A stretch of 64,000 nucleotides of DNA from Bryopsis sp. KO-2023 (GCA_030272585.1 BSYQ01000002.1:5146001-5210000), one strand, 5' to 3'. Positions 34,856 through 46,200 are shown, counted from the stretch's first letter. Notes: generated by a model not told the origin, from the sequence alone. A program made the numbers and translations.

Positions 34856-35423
34856 TAAACCCCCCCCCCGAATACAGTCCCCCCCCGATTAGTATCCCCC
34901 CCCAAAAATACAATCCCCCCCTGTCGAACGTGGTTTTCCTCCCAAATACAGTCCCCCCCTTAAAAAAAAAATCCAAGTTCGACTGGGTGGGGGAGAACCA
35001 CGTTCGACAGACGATACGAGTCGCGTCTGCAAGACTTCCGATTGTAGTGGAAATCCAAGACACGAAAACAAACAAACAGAAAAACGGTTGTGACGATTCT
35101 TTTCACACATCAGCTACATCGACGTCCGACTCGACGTTTCTGAGCGACGCTTCTATCCAAACATGGGCGACAGTGACATCGACCTCGAACTGGACGAGGG
35201 AAAAAAAGTTCAGACAATTATCTACTAGAGATGTGTTCAAGTGATTATTTTTCAGGGGCATTGGCTACAGTTTTGGATGTAAACAAGTCAGGGGACATAT
35301 TAATCGGAACTTTTGTATAATCCCCCGAATACAATCCCCCCCCAAATAGAGTCCCCCCTTAAAACTCCCGCACAACTGCAAATCTATAGTCCCCCGGGGG
35401 ACTGTATTCGGGGGGGGGGGTTA
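34856..35423. mobile_element. MITE 3: TA-flanked, poly-C TIR, repeated AATACAGTCCCCC module
   Basis: Left end TA-A-C10-GAATACAG and right end CTGTATTCG-G10-TTA are inverted copies; outermost TA could be the target duplication. The module [A/G]AATA[C/G]A[G/A]TCCCCCC occurs about seven times: at the left end (34862-34965), again at 35322-35360, and inverted at the right end (35392-35420). The middle contains a second inverted repeat: 34921-34944 pairs with 34988-35010 (CTGTCGAACGTGG... / ...CCACGTTCGACAG). Non-coding, 568 bp. Confidence 0.8.
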
Positions 35424-37948
35424 CCTTTTCGCTACATGGTGTCTGCCTATAACAACCGCTGAGTGGTTATGGTTGTAGTATCACAAAGATCTGTCGCATA
35501 ACTCGGTTGCATTGCCGCCAATGGGATGCGGCAAGGAGTCTTGGCGCATCTAAGCTAGAAGAGATGATTGTAGGGTAGGGGATCCCTATTCGAATCAAGG
35601 CGTTCGGAACAAAAAGGAAAGACGCACACAATAATCAGGATTGGACTTTCGGGTTTCGACTTGTGTGGATCGGCGAGTGATTGGTGAAAGAAAGCGGCAT
35701 GATATCTGATGCCATTCCCGGGTTTAAAATCCGAGAGGAAGAGGGCGCAAACGGAAGCGTCGACCAACGTTCTCAGCCTACCTAGGAGACGGAAAAAGAA
35801 CAGCTATACCTGGAAGAACCTCCTTCGACGTCTAGAAACGTTCCGGATCTAAGGTTCCATGACGTTCACGTGAGACTTGCATCATCGAGTCAACACGTTT
35901 GTTACAGCTATAGAATAATTAATCACTACCTAGGTTCTTGGCTCTAGCACGATGTCCGTAAATTAATTCCCGTGTCATTGAGAGGCAAGGTCAATGTCTC
36001 GAAGTACTCGACGATCCTAGGAGACGGACGCTTCCGTAACGTTGTATCTGCCACAACGTTCTTTCCTTTGCGGTTTTGAGGAGATACTTTTGACATCGCA
36101 TTATTGAGTTTATAAGAACTTGAATCGTTTTTTGGTTTTTGAACCTGTTGGGACAAGATATATTCCTTATTATTAAGAGATTTAATGCAGATTGCACTCG
36201 CTACAACCTTTCAAGCTTCAAAAGCTTCCTTTCTTGTTTATCGCAAATGTCGTGAAATCGAGGAGATGCTAGCGCTTGATTCTCACGCCCACTCCTCCCT
36301 TTTTTTCTTCTTTCTCAAGAAATTTTCAAAGAAAGCTACAAAAGACGGTTCATTTCCGAGGTTTGAACGGTTGGACTGCTCTCCCCCTTGCATGAATTTC
36401 CGGGGCTAACCGAAATGAACTGCCAAAAAGAAAGAAAAACATAGAGGAGACCGCTTTGATTCTTAACGGAACAAGAGGACTTGATAAAGAGAAACTCCGT
36501 ATTCGAGAAAATGGAAGCCACAGGTCCGATTTGATCGTGGAGGCTTTGATCGAGTTTAGGAAGAGTTTAATCTTTCATCTTCTCAGATTATTAGTTGAAA
36601 AAAGGTAGCCTAGCACCAACAAATATGACGATAGAGTTTTTGATGGGGAAAGAAAACCTATTGACCAATAAAGAACGAGTCAATCTTTAGAAAAACTTGT
36701 TGCCCCGGATAGTTTTACAAGGATGATGAACAACCGCAAAAACATATTCAAAACTTGCAAAAAGGGGGCAAGGATTAACCGTATTGCAACAATTCAGGGC
36801 CGTGAAGTAGGTAAAAAATACTTTAACGGATACCTTGCATGCTTGGACAAATTTCACTTCATGCTTTCCTTCCCATATACCCAGCCTGTTCCGCGACCGG
36901 TCGGGCCATTTGTTTTGCATTCGATAGGGTGATAGGATGCGGATGGCATCTTCCCTGCATAACCCATGACGATGGACTCAGACTAGCGTCCCGGTTGGTA
37001 AGATTGGTCAAGGAGGACGGGACCTTTCAACGGACGAATTTGTTGTGCAGACATAATACATTGCTGCTTCGGCAGACGCATGCTTGATTATGCTACACCT
37101 ATATATATCAGGAGGATCTCGTTAGCAATCTGAAGTTGGAGACACCATAAAAAAAAGCTGCCATGTCTGCAAAGAAAAACACATTATGTGGAAGTGCGGA
37201 AATCAATGCATGCTATCGTACTGTTTGAGGTAAATTGAAACTCTTCGAGATTGTATGCAAACCCCACTATTGGTGAGCACTGTTGGTGAAAAAAATATAT
37301 TAAACGATGTTCAATTGTTCAAAAGCCGTAACGCGGGTTGATTGATTTTGGTATACGTGCAACCATGAATGGAGCTGATAGCCGCATTTCGAAGTTTAAC
37401 CCTATAGTTCATTACTCTGGGACTAATATACCCTAGCTATACGGGGGAGACGAAAGATGCCCCCACCAGAAGAAATCATTGTTGTGTCCTCCGATGAGGA
37501 AAACTTGAGAGACACTATGAATGGACGTTGAGGAAAATAGTGTAGTCAAAAACGTTATCCATATATTCCCAGAATGCTGGTGATCAATTATAAGAGCTCC
37601 GGTTCAGTGAAAGAAAGAAATCGGGAAAGGTTGTGTGAGGAAAGTAACAACCAAAATGACGGGCTTGGGAGTAATCAAAAAGGGACAACCGCCCACTGCA
37701 AGTTGAGGATAGGTATAAGAAGCAACGACATGCATAAGGAAGCAAACGATTTTCATCAGATAGGGCAAAAATAGTGAAGACGGTGTAATGGTTGCGCTTC
37801 GCCGTAGCAAATTATATGAGATCCGCTTTTATATATATATATGTATATGTATTTTTAGGTTGGTGAGCTCATGTAACCGTGAGTTCATATTGAAGTTTGC
37901 AAAAGCTAGAACGAGGTAAGTCTCATCTAACCGTGAGCTCATTTCCAT
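35424..37948. other. Intergenic, no gene recognised
   Basis: About 2.5 kb of non-coding or decayed sequence. TATATA tracts near 37.83 kb. Related blocks containing GAGGT(G)AGCCTCATC / TGAGCTCAT recur at 37865, 37913, 38272 and 38325 and resemble decayed LTR sequence. Confidence 0.35.
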
Positions 37949-38188
37949 GTGTTTACAAAAAAAGCCTATTATGATTATCAGGAAAGAGAGAACGCCTTGG
38001 CCGGGGGCATGAACCGCGCCGTACAGGAACTACAAACGATGTTGGTACGATTGAACATAGAGCAACAAGAGGACAACGACAGCTCCCCACCAAGGTGGAA
38101 CACAATGGGTCAACGAAGCAAGCTCCCGCGTCGGAATCAAGTTATCGACAACGAAGCTAACGTCGTAGACGGTATCATCTTAAGATAA
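37949..38188 (+). pseudogene. Gag-like coil fragment
   Basis: 80 codons, no ATG at the 5' end (first in-frame Met at about residue 21). Seen: a helical segment (MNRAVQELQTMLVRLNIEQQ) followed by an acidic then basic linker (QRSKLPRRNQ). Comparable with the 15.86 and 20.17 kb coils. A TATA-like TATAAAAG (38360-38367) follows in an LTR-like block. Confidence 0.3.
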
Positions 38189-38696
38189 TAAGAAAAACAT
38201 TTGCAGATGCATTGATTGTTCTCTTAATATTCTCCCCTTTTGAATAAAGATAAAACTTTGCAAAAGCAAGGGTGAGGTGAGCCTCATCTTAGAGTAAATT
38301 CAAGCAGGGTTTATTAAAGCAAGGATGAGGTGAGCCTCCTCCGAGGGGGCCCGGTACAATATAAAAGGAGGGACGTTTCATTGTTACAACAAACTTGTTT
38401 CAAAACTTTTGATCTAGTTCACGGGCGTCTCAACTCTATCCCGTTTATCGTCTCTTGTCAGATCATCTTCCGAGTGTATTACTTTACATGGGTGCCAAAG
38501 AGGGTGTTAGCGAATGTAACAGCGAAAAAGATGCCAGGGAGGCTAAAACAACAAAGATATCGATAAAGAAAATTAAGGTCAAAGCTCCACATGTGTTTTC
38601 GAAATAGCATAGAAAGCTCGACACCTTATTTCCCTTCCGTTAGGTGCATCCATCAAGAACCTCCAATATTGTTCGTCATAAACGTTGATGATCACT

Positions 38697-38927
38697 TCAA
38701 GAATTTTTAATTTTTCTGATTCTTCTGAAAAGTTAGGTATGTTGAGTATGCTTCAAAATTGGGTGAATCCGCCGCCTAGGCTGGTGGGTGCAACCCTTCG
38801 GCGCGTGATTGAGGAAGCAACCTCGGCGATCGTGGTGGTGCCCACTCCCATCCGCCCTTGGAGAACCCTCCTCGGGCAGCTGCAGGTACCAAGGGGCCGA
38901 TTACTCTTACTAAAACGATTCGAGTAA
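38697..38927 (+). pseudogene. DIRS/Ngaro-like retroelement relic (RNase H-to-recombinase linker)
   Basis: The frame contains LQNWVNPPPRLVGATLRRV then SAIVVVPTPIRPWRTLLGQL. In tyrosine-recombinase retroelements the RNase H domain is followed by a conserved 'NWvxPPxxLixxVLxxI...lvvPxWpxxxWxxxL' stretch, which this fits over more than 40 residues. In the next frame, LPPGYFPWS could be the continuation after a frameshift. No intact flanks. Confidence 0.5.
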
Positions 38928-39054
38928 ACGGCCGTACGTTACGTGATTGGTGGCATCAGGGCGACCTGGCTCGGGACACAAGTCTACCCCCGGGGTATTT
39001 CCCATGGTCCCAAGCCCTCCTCGTTGAGCCTACCCTTTAGACTCCTCTTCTACC

Positions 39055-39225
39055 ATGAATCCAGACCGGTTGGATAATGAAGCTACTTACGCCCGGTGCG
39101 CACTCGAAAACGGCGTGCCGACACAGGACGACGTTGATCGCTGCCGGCGTTTTTGCAACCCAATGAGGAGTTCCATATCCCGCACAAGACGATTGCGGAC
39201 CGACCTCGGCTATCTCCTGAAATAG
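39055..39225 (+). CDS. Hypothetical 56-residue ORF
   Basis: ATG to TAG. Hydrophilic with acidic N-terminal and basic C-terminal halves (MNPDRLDNEATYARC ... ISRTRRLRTDLG). The overlapping frame also stays open to 39350. It directly follows a retroelement relic. Family unknown. Confidence 0.2.
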   Translation: MNPDRLDNEATYARCALENGVPTQDDVDRCRRFCNPMRSSISRTRRLRTDLGYLLK

Positions 39226-39384
39226 CCCGGGGCGCGTTCTGTGGCATTATGGCCTGCCACGAACCTACCGTTAAATTGGGATTCATTTTTCTTTTTCTTG
39301 TTGTCATAACACGGATTTCGCTTAAACACGGAAAAAGAGTATTGTTTTAGTTTTGAACATTGCTCAAACACCGATAAATAAGTT

Positions 39385-40570
39385 CTTCAATCCCCTATGA
39401 GATTCTGTTACACCTTTACAATGATCGATGGGATATGTTTGATCCTCAATAAGAAAGTGTTGAACACTGGTCGATGGGTCCTTGATCACCTATGAGATCA
39501 TGTTACCTGAACTCTGATTGATGGGCTCTTTAATCCCCTATAAGATCAAGTTGCGCCTTTATATTGATGGATGGGTTCCTCAATCCCCTATGATATCGTG
39601 TTATATCTATACAATGATGGATAGAATTTCTTAAATCCCAAAAAAGATCGTGTTACCTTTCTATTATTTGATACGTTTATTAATCCCCTATGACATGAGT
39701 AATTGTTGGGGTACTACCAACACGCAGAGGGCAACTAAATGTTATCATCAAAGATAGCTCGAAAAGCTTGCTTTTTAAGAATCGGACAATTGCGTCACTT
39801 CCAACTCCGCATAGTTGACCCCCCTAGGCATGAAGCATTTCAGCAAGATACATGTTTCTGTTTCGGATTTTTTTTTTCTAGCTGTATTTTGTATGGTAGC
39901 TTTGCCCAAAAAAAAAGGGAGAGGTATCACCGACTTTTCGTGTCAAGAAAGCACAAAAAAACCAAAAAACCGGGGTGTTGCGAAGGTATGATTCTCTAGA
40001 TAGCTCGCTAGTGAGATGAATTTAGAACCAAGTGGGACTTGTTGTAAGCTTTTAGGGAGGTAGGATTTCGCCAAAATAGATGCCCTTCACGTTGAAGATT
40101 CAGTATCTATCGAGACGAGAAAAAGATCACCCTTGAAGCGATCATGCACTCCGATATCAAGGTTGTGCAGCAGTAGTATTGAGCAATCAATACCAAGTAA
40201 CACCAGCAACACTCGTAGTGATGACACGATCTTCTTAGCAAGCTAGCGAACGATGAAGTCCACAATGTCACGACCGTTTCACGAATAGGAAAAGTAGATG
40301 CCATCGCGAAAAGTGCGATGAAAACGAGGCACGCACCTTCTGGAAATACAAACCACGACCAAGAAACTTGCACTAGTAAGGATATAAGTATTGCATCTAG
40401 TCTTGTGGTCCGATTTGGACTCTGACTATTCGTAGATTAACGCGTTTTGCCATCTCTATGATATGTTGTTGACGAGGTGTAGTACAAACAAAAGGGTTGC
40501 AATCTACATTTCTAAGTCGATTAGTAATCATCGTTAGTAATCAATTATTAGAGAGGCTCGAGCAATGACC
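39385..40570. repeat. First copy of a ~2 kb imperfect duplication, beginning with a ~50-bp satellite
   Basis: Units of the type GATGGGTTCTTCAATCCCCTATGAGATC...GTTACC repeat about six times at 39385-39705. The sequence after them (39750-39900, 40050-40200, 40540-40560) matches 41765-41920, 42400-42540 and 42865-42885 in order. Confidence 0.7.
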
Positions 40571-41244
40571 GAGGAGAATTAGCGCTTCTTGTCCGACCTC
40601 GTCTAATGACGAGATCAAGCGAACTCCACGTCAGAAAAACCACCGCATCAGATCAGTTGAGTCATAGACTATGACTATGAGTCTCAAAGTTCATTTGTGA
40701 CGTCATTTTTTTCTTTATTTTAAGAAGCCCTTATCGCAACCCCCCCAACCCAACAATTGCAAAAAGCGTCTGGTATTCACAAAGTTTATGACAGAAAGGG
40801 GGTTGTAAACCACTTGAATTAAGAAAAAAAAAACGGTAAGTTCACCTCGTTAATTTCGGTGATTGCTTTCCTAACGAAAATTGTGGTATGATAGCTTGAA
40901 GCGAGTGTATCAAACGATATATCCATAACCTATCAAGCATTGCCCTTTAAATTCCATACATGAGGAATCGATCGTTCTTGTTAATTAGTCTTCTGAATTC
41001 TGGCGTTCGCCAGGGCACAAGTGAACTCGTGTAGCGAATCTTGCAGTTTTTTCCGGGCGACCGCAACCGTTGGGAGCGGTTCCTTAAGTTCTGCGACGAC
41101 CCAAGATACCGACGACCCGCGCAACATGTCTATGCGTGGGGACCTTAATGTCAATCAAAAGACGAGATTGTGCAATGAAGATTGTTTTGTGATAGGTCGC
41201 CGGTCTTTGAAGGCTCCGCGCGCAACTAGTGATATTACCACCTC
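40571..41244. other. Spacer between duplicated blocks; no gene recognised
   Basis: A 75-codon plus-strand frame (41021-41248) is Ser/Thr/Arg-rich and featureless. A C-run (40740-40747) and A-run are present. Confidence 0.25.
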
Positions 41245-42890
41245 ATAATATATGGGACACGTTGATCCTCTATGAGAAAGTGTTACTCGAATACTGATCG
41301 ATGGGTCAATTACTCTCATATAAAATGATGTTACTTAATCGTTAATGTTTACTAATGTCGCGACATGATAACCGTGTCGCGAAATGTGTCGGGAGAGTGC
41401 TTTTCTAATGCCTTACTTGGTCCGAGGAGTGATTGTGTTGCCCTGTGACTTGGACGCACACTTGCTTGCCTTGGCGGCGTACGACGTAGGTGGTAGTTTT
41501 TTTTTTAAATTGGCGACTCTGATTGATGGGTTCTTTTATCCCCTATAAGATGGTGTCACCTTCACATTGATCGATGGGTTCTTCAATCCCTTATGAGATC
41601 GTGTTACACCTTCACAATAATCGATGGGATTTTATTGATCCCTTATGAGATCATGTTATATTTACATTGCTTGATGGGGTTTTGTGAACCTCTAAATGAA
41701 TCAATAGGATTCGTTGATCGCTGATGACGTTAGCATTCGTCAAAGAAGCATCGCATGACACGGACTAGAGCTGAAAGAATGCGAAAAAGACTTGCTTTCC
41801 GAGTTGCTGCGTAGTTGGTCCCCTAGGCCCGAAGCATTTCATCAAGATATATATGTTTGTTTTTTCTCGATTTGCATCTTTTCATGTGGTATTTTGTATG
41901 ACAGGCCTCCCGAATCAAACAAGAGAAGTATCCCTAATTTCTTATTTTGAGAACACAAAGCAGACCAAAACCAACCGGTGTGTCGCAGAGCGAATATAAC
42001 ATGTGAAGAGAGACAGCGACGTAACACGGGAAAGACTACCCGTTACAGTGCTACACTACCTAGGGGCCGTAGCACATTTTTCATTTATCGTCCCTCTTCA
42101 AGAGTTTATTGTGCGCCACATCAACACACGGGCGGGCGCTTTTTTGGCGGCCATAATCCACCCCAATTCAAAGAATAAATCGCTATGGAGGCTGCTTGGG
42201 CGTCCTACACTTTGAGTCCAATGCAGGTTCACACTCGCTCATGGCAGCTGCGTCTCGTTTTTATATTAGTTGGTAGACTATATGGAGGTATGATATATAT
42301 GTTGTGGTCTAGGTCATCATTGCTATCAGAAATTGAATTAAGAGCTTGAATTAAGAGCAAGATGGGACTTGTGGCAAGTTATCGGGGAGGTAGGCTTTTG
42401 CCACCATATATGAATTTCGGGCTCCTTAGAGATTCACCATTCATCAGTTAAAGTCAAGCAAAGAGAGATCCTTCTAAAGCGATCATGCCCTCCGATATAA
42501 GAGCTATGTTGCGGTATTGAGCGATTGATGAACCAAGTAACGCCAGATCCTAGACCCTTAGCGATGAAACTATTTTTTCCGACAAGCTAGCGAACGATGA
42601 ATTCCGCGATGTCACGGTTCCTTTCTCAATATGATGAGTAGATGTTATTGCAAAAAGTGCGGTGGAAACAAGGCGCGCCCCTTATGGAAATGCGAACCAC
42701 GACCAAGAAATTTGCACCAATAAGAATGCGGGTATGGCATCTAGTCTTGTGGTTGACGTGGACTCCAATCATCCATATAGTCACGCGTAGGCACCTCTAT
42801 TATAAGTTATTGACGGGGTATGATACAACGAAGGGGTCGCAGCCCTTTTGTGAGTTGATTACTCATTCATGATCAGAGAGGCTCGACCTA
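41245..42890. repeat. Second copy of the ~2 kb duplication, with satellite and extra inserted retroelement piece
   Basis: GATGGGTTCTTTTATCCCCTATAAGATG-type satellite units at 41245-41345 and 41515-41720 are followed by sequence colinear with 39750-40560. Relative to the first copy, an extra segment around 42000-42250 contains an RT/RNase-H-like fragment. Confidence 0.7.
42003..42215 (+). pseudogene. Retroelement RT-thumb/RNase-H junction relic
   Basis: Frame contains LPVTVLHYLGAVAHFSFIVPLQEFIVRHI. DIRS-like and other retroelements have 'LxxLLGxLxxxAxxVPxxRxFLxxL' just after the polymerase domain; this fits the spacing. The rest (AIIHPNSKNKSLW) is not diagnostic. No ATG and no intact flanks. 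Confidence 0.3.
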
Positions 42891-42928
42891 GCATTATTGA
42901 AATGAGATTGTTTTTTGTGTTATTTTAG

Positions 42929-43075
42929 GAGCAGGGTGTGCGGCGGAAGTGGAGCGACGAGGAGACCTGGACGCTATTGTGTGGGGTACATTGTTTCAGG
43001 TACGGCATCGGGCGGTGGAGTGCCATTTTTTGGGACTACCCCCTATTGAAGGATCGAACGCCTCCTATGGAATGA
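42929..43075 (+). CDS. Myb/SANT-like domain exon
   Basis: A T-rich tract ending TTATTTTAG precedes the frame at 42929, which is open for 48 residues to TGA 43073-43075. Seen: RRKWSDEETWTLLCGVHCF, then YGIGRWSAIFWDYPLLKDRT. This matches a single Myb/SANT repeat: the three spaced tryptophans or aromatics, 'G.GRW..I' and a closing 'RT', as in telobox-type Myb proteins that bind telomeric or promoter DNA. It begins right at an acceptor and lacks a start codon, so it is a last exon or a retro-transduced fragment. No partner exon was identified upstream; the region there is repeat copy 2. Confidence 0.55.
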   Translation, partial: EQGVRRKWSDEETWTLLCGVHCFRYGIGRWSAIFWDYPLLKDRTPPME

Positions 43076-43290
43076 GCATCTTAGTGCTTCAAACATCAAG
43101 TCTACGAAGCAATTGGGTACCATAATCATGGATGAACTCATAAGAGAGAGATAGGGGCAGCTCTTCAAAGCTTGGGTAATATGACATATTATATTCATTG
43201 AAAGTGGTATACTTCATTCAAGTAGTATTTGGAAAAAACCAAGACCTAGGAGATGAAGCGCCTTCGGTCTTAGTAATACTAAGGACGTGA

Positions 43291-43500
43291 ATGGGATGTC
43301 GTGTTTACTTACGCAGCAAAAGAGAAGTCGCCGAGTACCCTGCCTCGTCAACGCTTGACAGCCTAGCATGTAAGGAGTCCCGGAAAGATCTCGCCTTGAA
43401 CGGGTGGTTAGGGGGAATTCAAAAAGTCCCGGTCACAAGTTATTTGTTATCTATCGTTTGTCTTTCAAGGCCTTACGCCTTGAGAGATTATGTCCTCTAG
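43291..43500 (+). CDS. Hypothetical 69-residue ORF
   Basis: ATG to TAG. Basic N-terminal half (YLRSKREVAEYPASS), then a moderately hydrophobic end (TSYLLSIVCLSRP). No family recognised; surrounded by retroelement relics. Confidence 0.2.
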   Translation: MGCRVYLRSKREVAEYPASSTLDSLACKESRKDLALNGWLGGIQKVPVTSYLLSIVCLSRPYALRDYVL

Positions 43501-43565
43501 TTATGTATCGAGCCACACCGGTGAAACGAGTTCCAAACAACGTTGGAATTCGAAATTTTTACTAA

Positions 43566-43646
43566 GGAACCGAGGCCGCTGATGCACTGCTGCGGGACTG
43601 GTCCCAAGATGCGAATTGGGTGTTCCCGCCGCCAGTGCCCCGTTAG
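43566..43646 (+). pseudogene. DIRS/Ngaro-like retroelement relic (DWSxxxNWVFPPP motif)
   Basis: The frame reads ADALLRDWSQDANWVFPPPVPR then TAG. The 'DAxxxDWSxxxNWVFPPP' core is characteristic of the segment after RNase H in tyrosine-recombinase retroelements and parallels NWVNPPPRLV at 38.75 kb. Only 26 residues survive. Confidence 0.5.
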
Positions 43647-44424
43647 TGGTACGGCCGTAACCACAACCTAAAGACGTCACTTAATGCACAATAGGTTGTG
43701 TTTTCGTCTATGTGCGAGTTTCATGCTTCTGTGAAGGGGACAATAGCGCAGGTTGTTATATCTCCACTTAGGTCCACTTAAAGACAATCACGCCTATATA
43801 GATAAGAGAGATGATAAAACATAAAACATCCGCCTTGAAAAAAGCAAAGAGCAACGAAAGTGAAACCACTTCACAACGAAAAATTAAAATTCACTTCGGT
43901 TAAAATTCACCCGAAAGTAAAGTTGCATATTCTTGTCTTGTTTTCTCGAGTTTACTTTATGTCAATTGACTTATGCATTTTCCTTTAGGTGAAGAATCGT
44001 GGAGATTGACATGAAGAGGCAATAGAATGCTATATTGCATTGTATCATACCACACCATATAAGTGATACGATGCACCTATTTTTCGACTATGTCTCGTTC
44101 TTTATAGAAGACCAACAGGTAGCGAAGGGGCGTTTGAAAGAAGGAGGAAATCAATGAGAGAGAGGAGAATGTTTATAGGAAACTCCACGGCTTGGGGAAA
44201 GCTTACGCCAACTTGACAGGGGGTTTATGGATGAGAAGATGAAAGTGTTTACACCATTACCCACAAAACAATCACCACTATTGTTCTACACCAATCTGGA
44301 TAATTTTTAGCTTTCGCTTATCACGTAAAGCTCTCAAGGACGTTTTCGCCTAATTCTTTTAAAGAACGATAACCAGCTCCTTAGGAGCTATTTTGTTTTT
44401 TAGAGATGCAAGGGATGAAGAATC
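43647..44424. other. Intergenic, no gene recognised
   Basis: A/T-rich with no credible frame. CTCCTTAGGAGCT palindrome-like block near 44370. Confidence 0.3.
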
Positions 44425-44706
44425 TTGTACTACTCACATAAACTAGGGGAAAAAAACGACGGGGAGGTAAAAGATCACCTTTCACTACTACCTCACTACG
44501 ATGTTAGCGTTTCCGACCTGAAGGGCAGCGATATGTTTGAGAGCCTCCAAGGATGCCATCAACATATTAAAAGAAACGCATACTTTTTTTTCGATGTCCA
44601 GGACGCATTTTGTCACATGGGCATAGCGAAATATCATTGGAAGCGCATCAACTTGAGGATTAACCACCCAAATGCATTGCTTGTGTCTATTGCAAAAAAG
44701 GGTTGA
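44425..44706 (+). pseudogene. Reverse-transcriptase fragment
   Basis: 93 codons, no ATG start. Residues about 51-78 read KRNAYFFFDVQDAFCHMGIA, fitting RT motif A ('xxDLxDAYxxIxI', first catalytic Asp present as FDVQDAF). The preceding SDMFESLQGCHQHI would be the 'SLxxxLxxxxxGD' helix. The YxDD motif is not present downstream. Together with the 38.7, 42.0 and 43.6 kb pieces it suggests a shattered DIRS-like element on the plus strand. Confidence 0.4.
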
Positions 44707-45784
44707 TTTTCACGGAGAGCCCTAGATCGTAGATAATTGGTTTACAAATTCTCGTGCAGAACTCCCATCCAAACGGGATGTATTTGCACGAATTGTTAGC
44801 AGACGTGCATATAGAAGCGTGTTAAAGAGGAATTTTTTATGACTAGTATCAATCTTCCATGCCGCTCACACAACCGCTAAGCCGTACATTACCTCTATCC
44901 TCACAATACTATAGTTCTATGCTATATTGTAAGGATAGAACTATAGATACTTTTGAGACTACGAGATCCATCCACGAACCGCAAGCACCCTATCGGAGGC
45001 ACACGTGGTTTCTTTGCATCCGTTGTTCCTCGTCGAGCCATATGGCCTAAGAAGGTGACTTTTATTCTTGTGCCCACGGATCACATAGTGTATTCAGAGC
45101 ACAAAACCCAAGTTACACTTTCTATTTGTCATGCCATGGTTTTTCAAAAACGCCAAGAGAGCCCGGATTTTTTTTTTTTCGAGGGTAACGTTTTCCCTTG
45201 AAGAACGGCTTGATTCTATGGTGATAAACTCAACATAATTCGACCTTACAAGTTACAATTGATATCGTCAATATTCCCCGATCCCCCTTCTTTAGTTCCA
45301 TGATTGCTTCATAATATTAATATTAATATTAAGGTGAGAAACAAGAACAATATCATTCTATTCCGAATGAAACTCCTCCAAGTGATTCGTCGTTCTACAA
45401 CCCAATTTGCTCAACCTTTGGGTAAGAATATTCCCTCAATATGTTTTTGGCATATTCATACGAGGTCGTCTGCGATTACAAAGCTCTGTAGTTTTCACGT
45501 TAACGTGTATATTTCACACAAATTTCTTAGCGGGCTCTTTATTCGGAGCCCCGTCGATATGACTCCTAAAACGCCATATCCATGTACCCAGCCATCATCA
45601 ACTATATAATTACTTTGGTGTTCAATGGCATCATTTTGGTAGCCTAACTCATATTTACCACGAAAGACCCTTATTATATAATAACCTCATTATATAACAT
45701 CATCAACATCGTTATCAATCTCAGTAACCTCAGTAACCTCATTAACCTTACAATGTTTCCTAATTTATCTTATTAACCCCATTA
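44707..45784. other. Intergenic, no gene recognised
   Basis: Short frames only. A (TTAATA)n run occurs at 45315-45332. Confidence 0.3.
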
Positions 45785-46200
45785 CATATCATAATAACCT
45801 CGTTAACCACCTCTTATCGATCGTGTTACGACAATAAGAAATGACATTGACTCGAGTTCGACACCAAAGCAAGAGGGAGGATATATCTTTCAACCTCAAT
45901 TACCTCATTATATAGTAAACTAGCCTCATTAATAACCTCTTATCAATCGTGTTATGGGAAAGAGAGAAGCGGCATTGAATCGAGGTCAGCACCAAAGCTA
46001 GAGGCAAGATTTGTACATCAACCTCATTATGTAACCTAATTCTATATCATAATAACGTTACAATGACCCGACGGCCTAACGTTATAACCTTATTAATAAC
46101 CTTAGTCATAACCTCTTATTAATCGTGTTGGGGCGAAGCAGGTAATAGCACCGAATCGAGGTTGGGACTAAAACGAGAAGCAAAATATGTGTCGATTTTT
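45785..46200. repeat. Three-copy tandem repeat (~130-170 bp units)
   Basis: Each unit begins CCTCTTAT[C/T][G/A]ATCGTGTT (45811, 45943, 46112) and continues with GAATCGAGGT...CACCAAAGC...GAG-rich blocks. TAACCTCATTATATAA-type runs fill the gaps. Confidence 0.7.
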
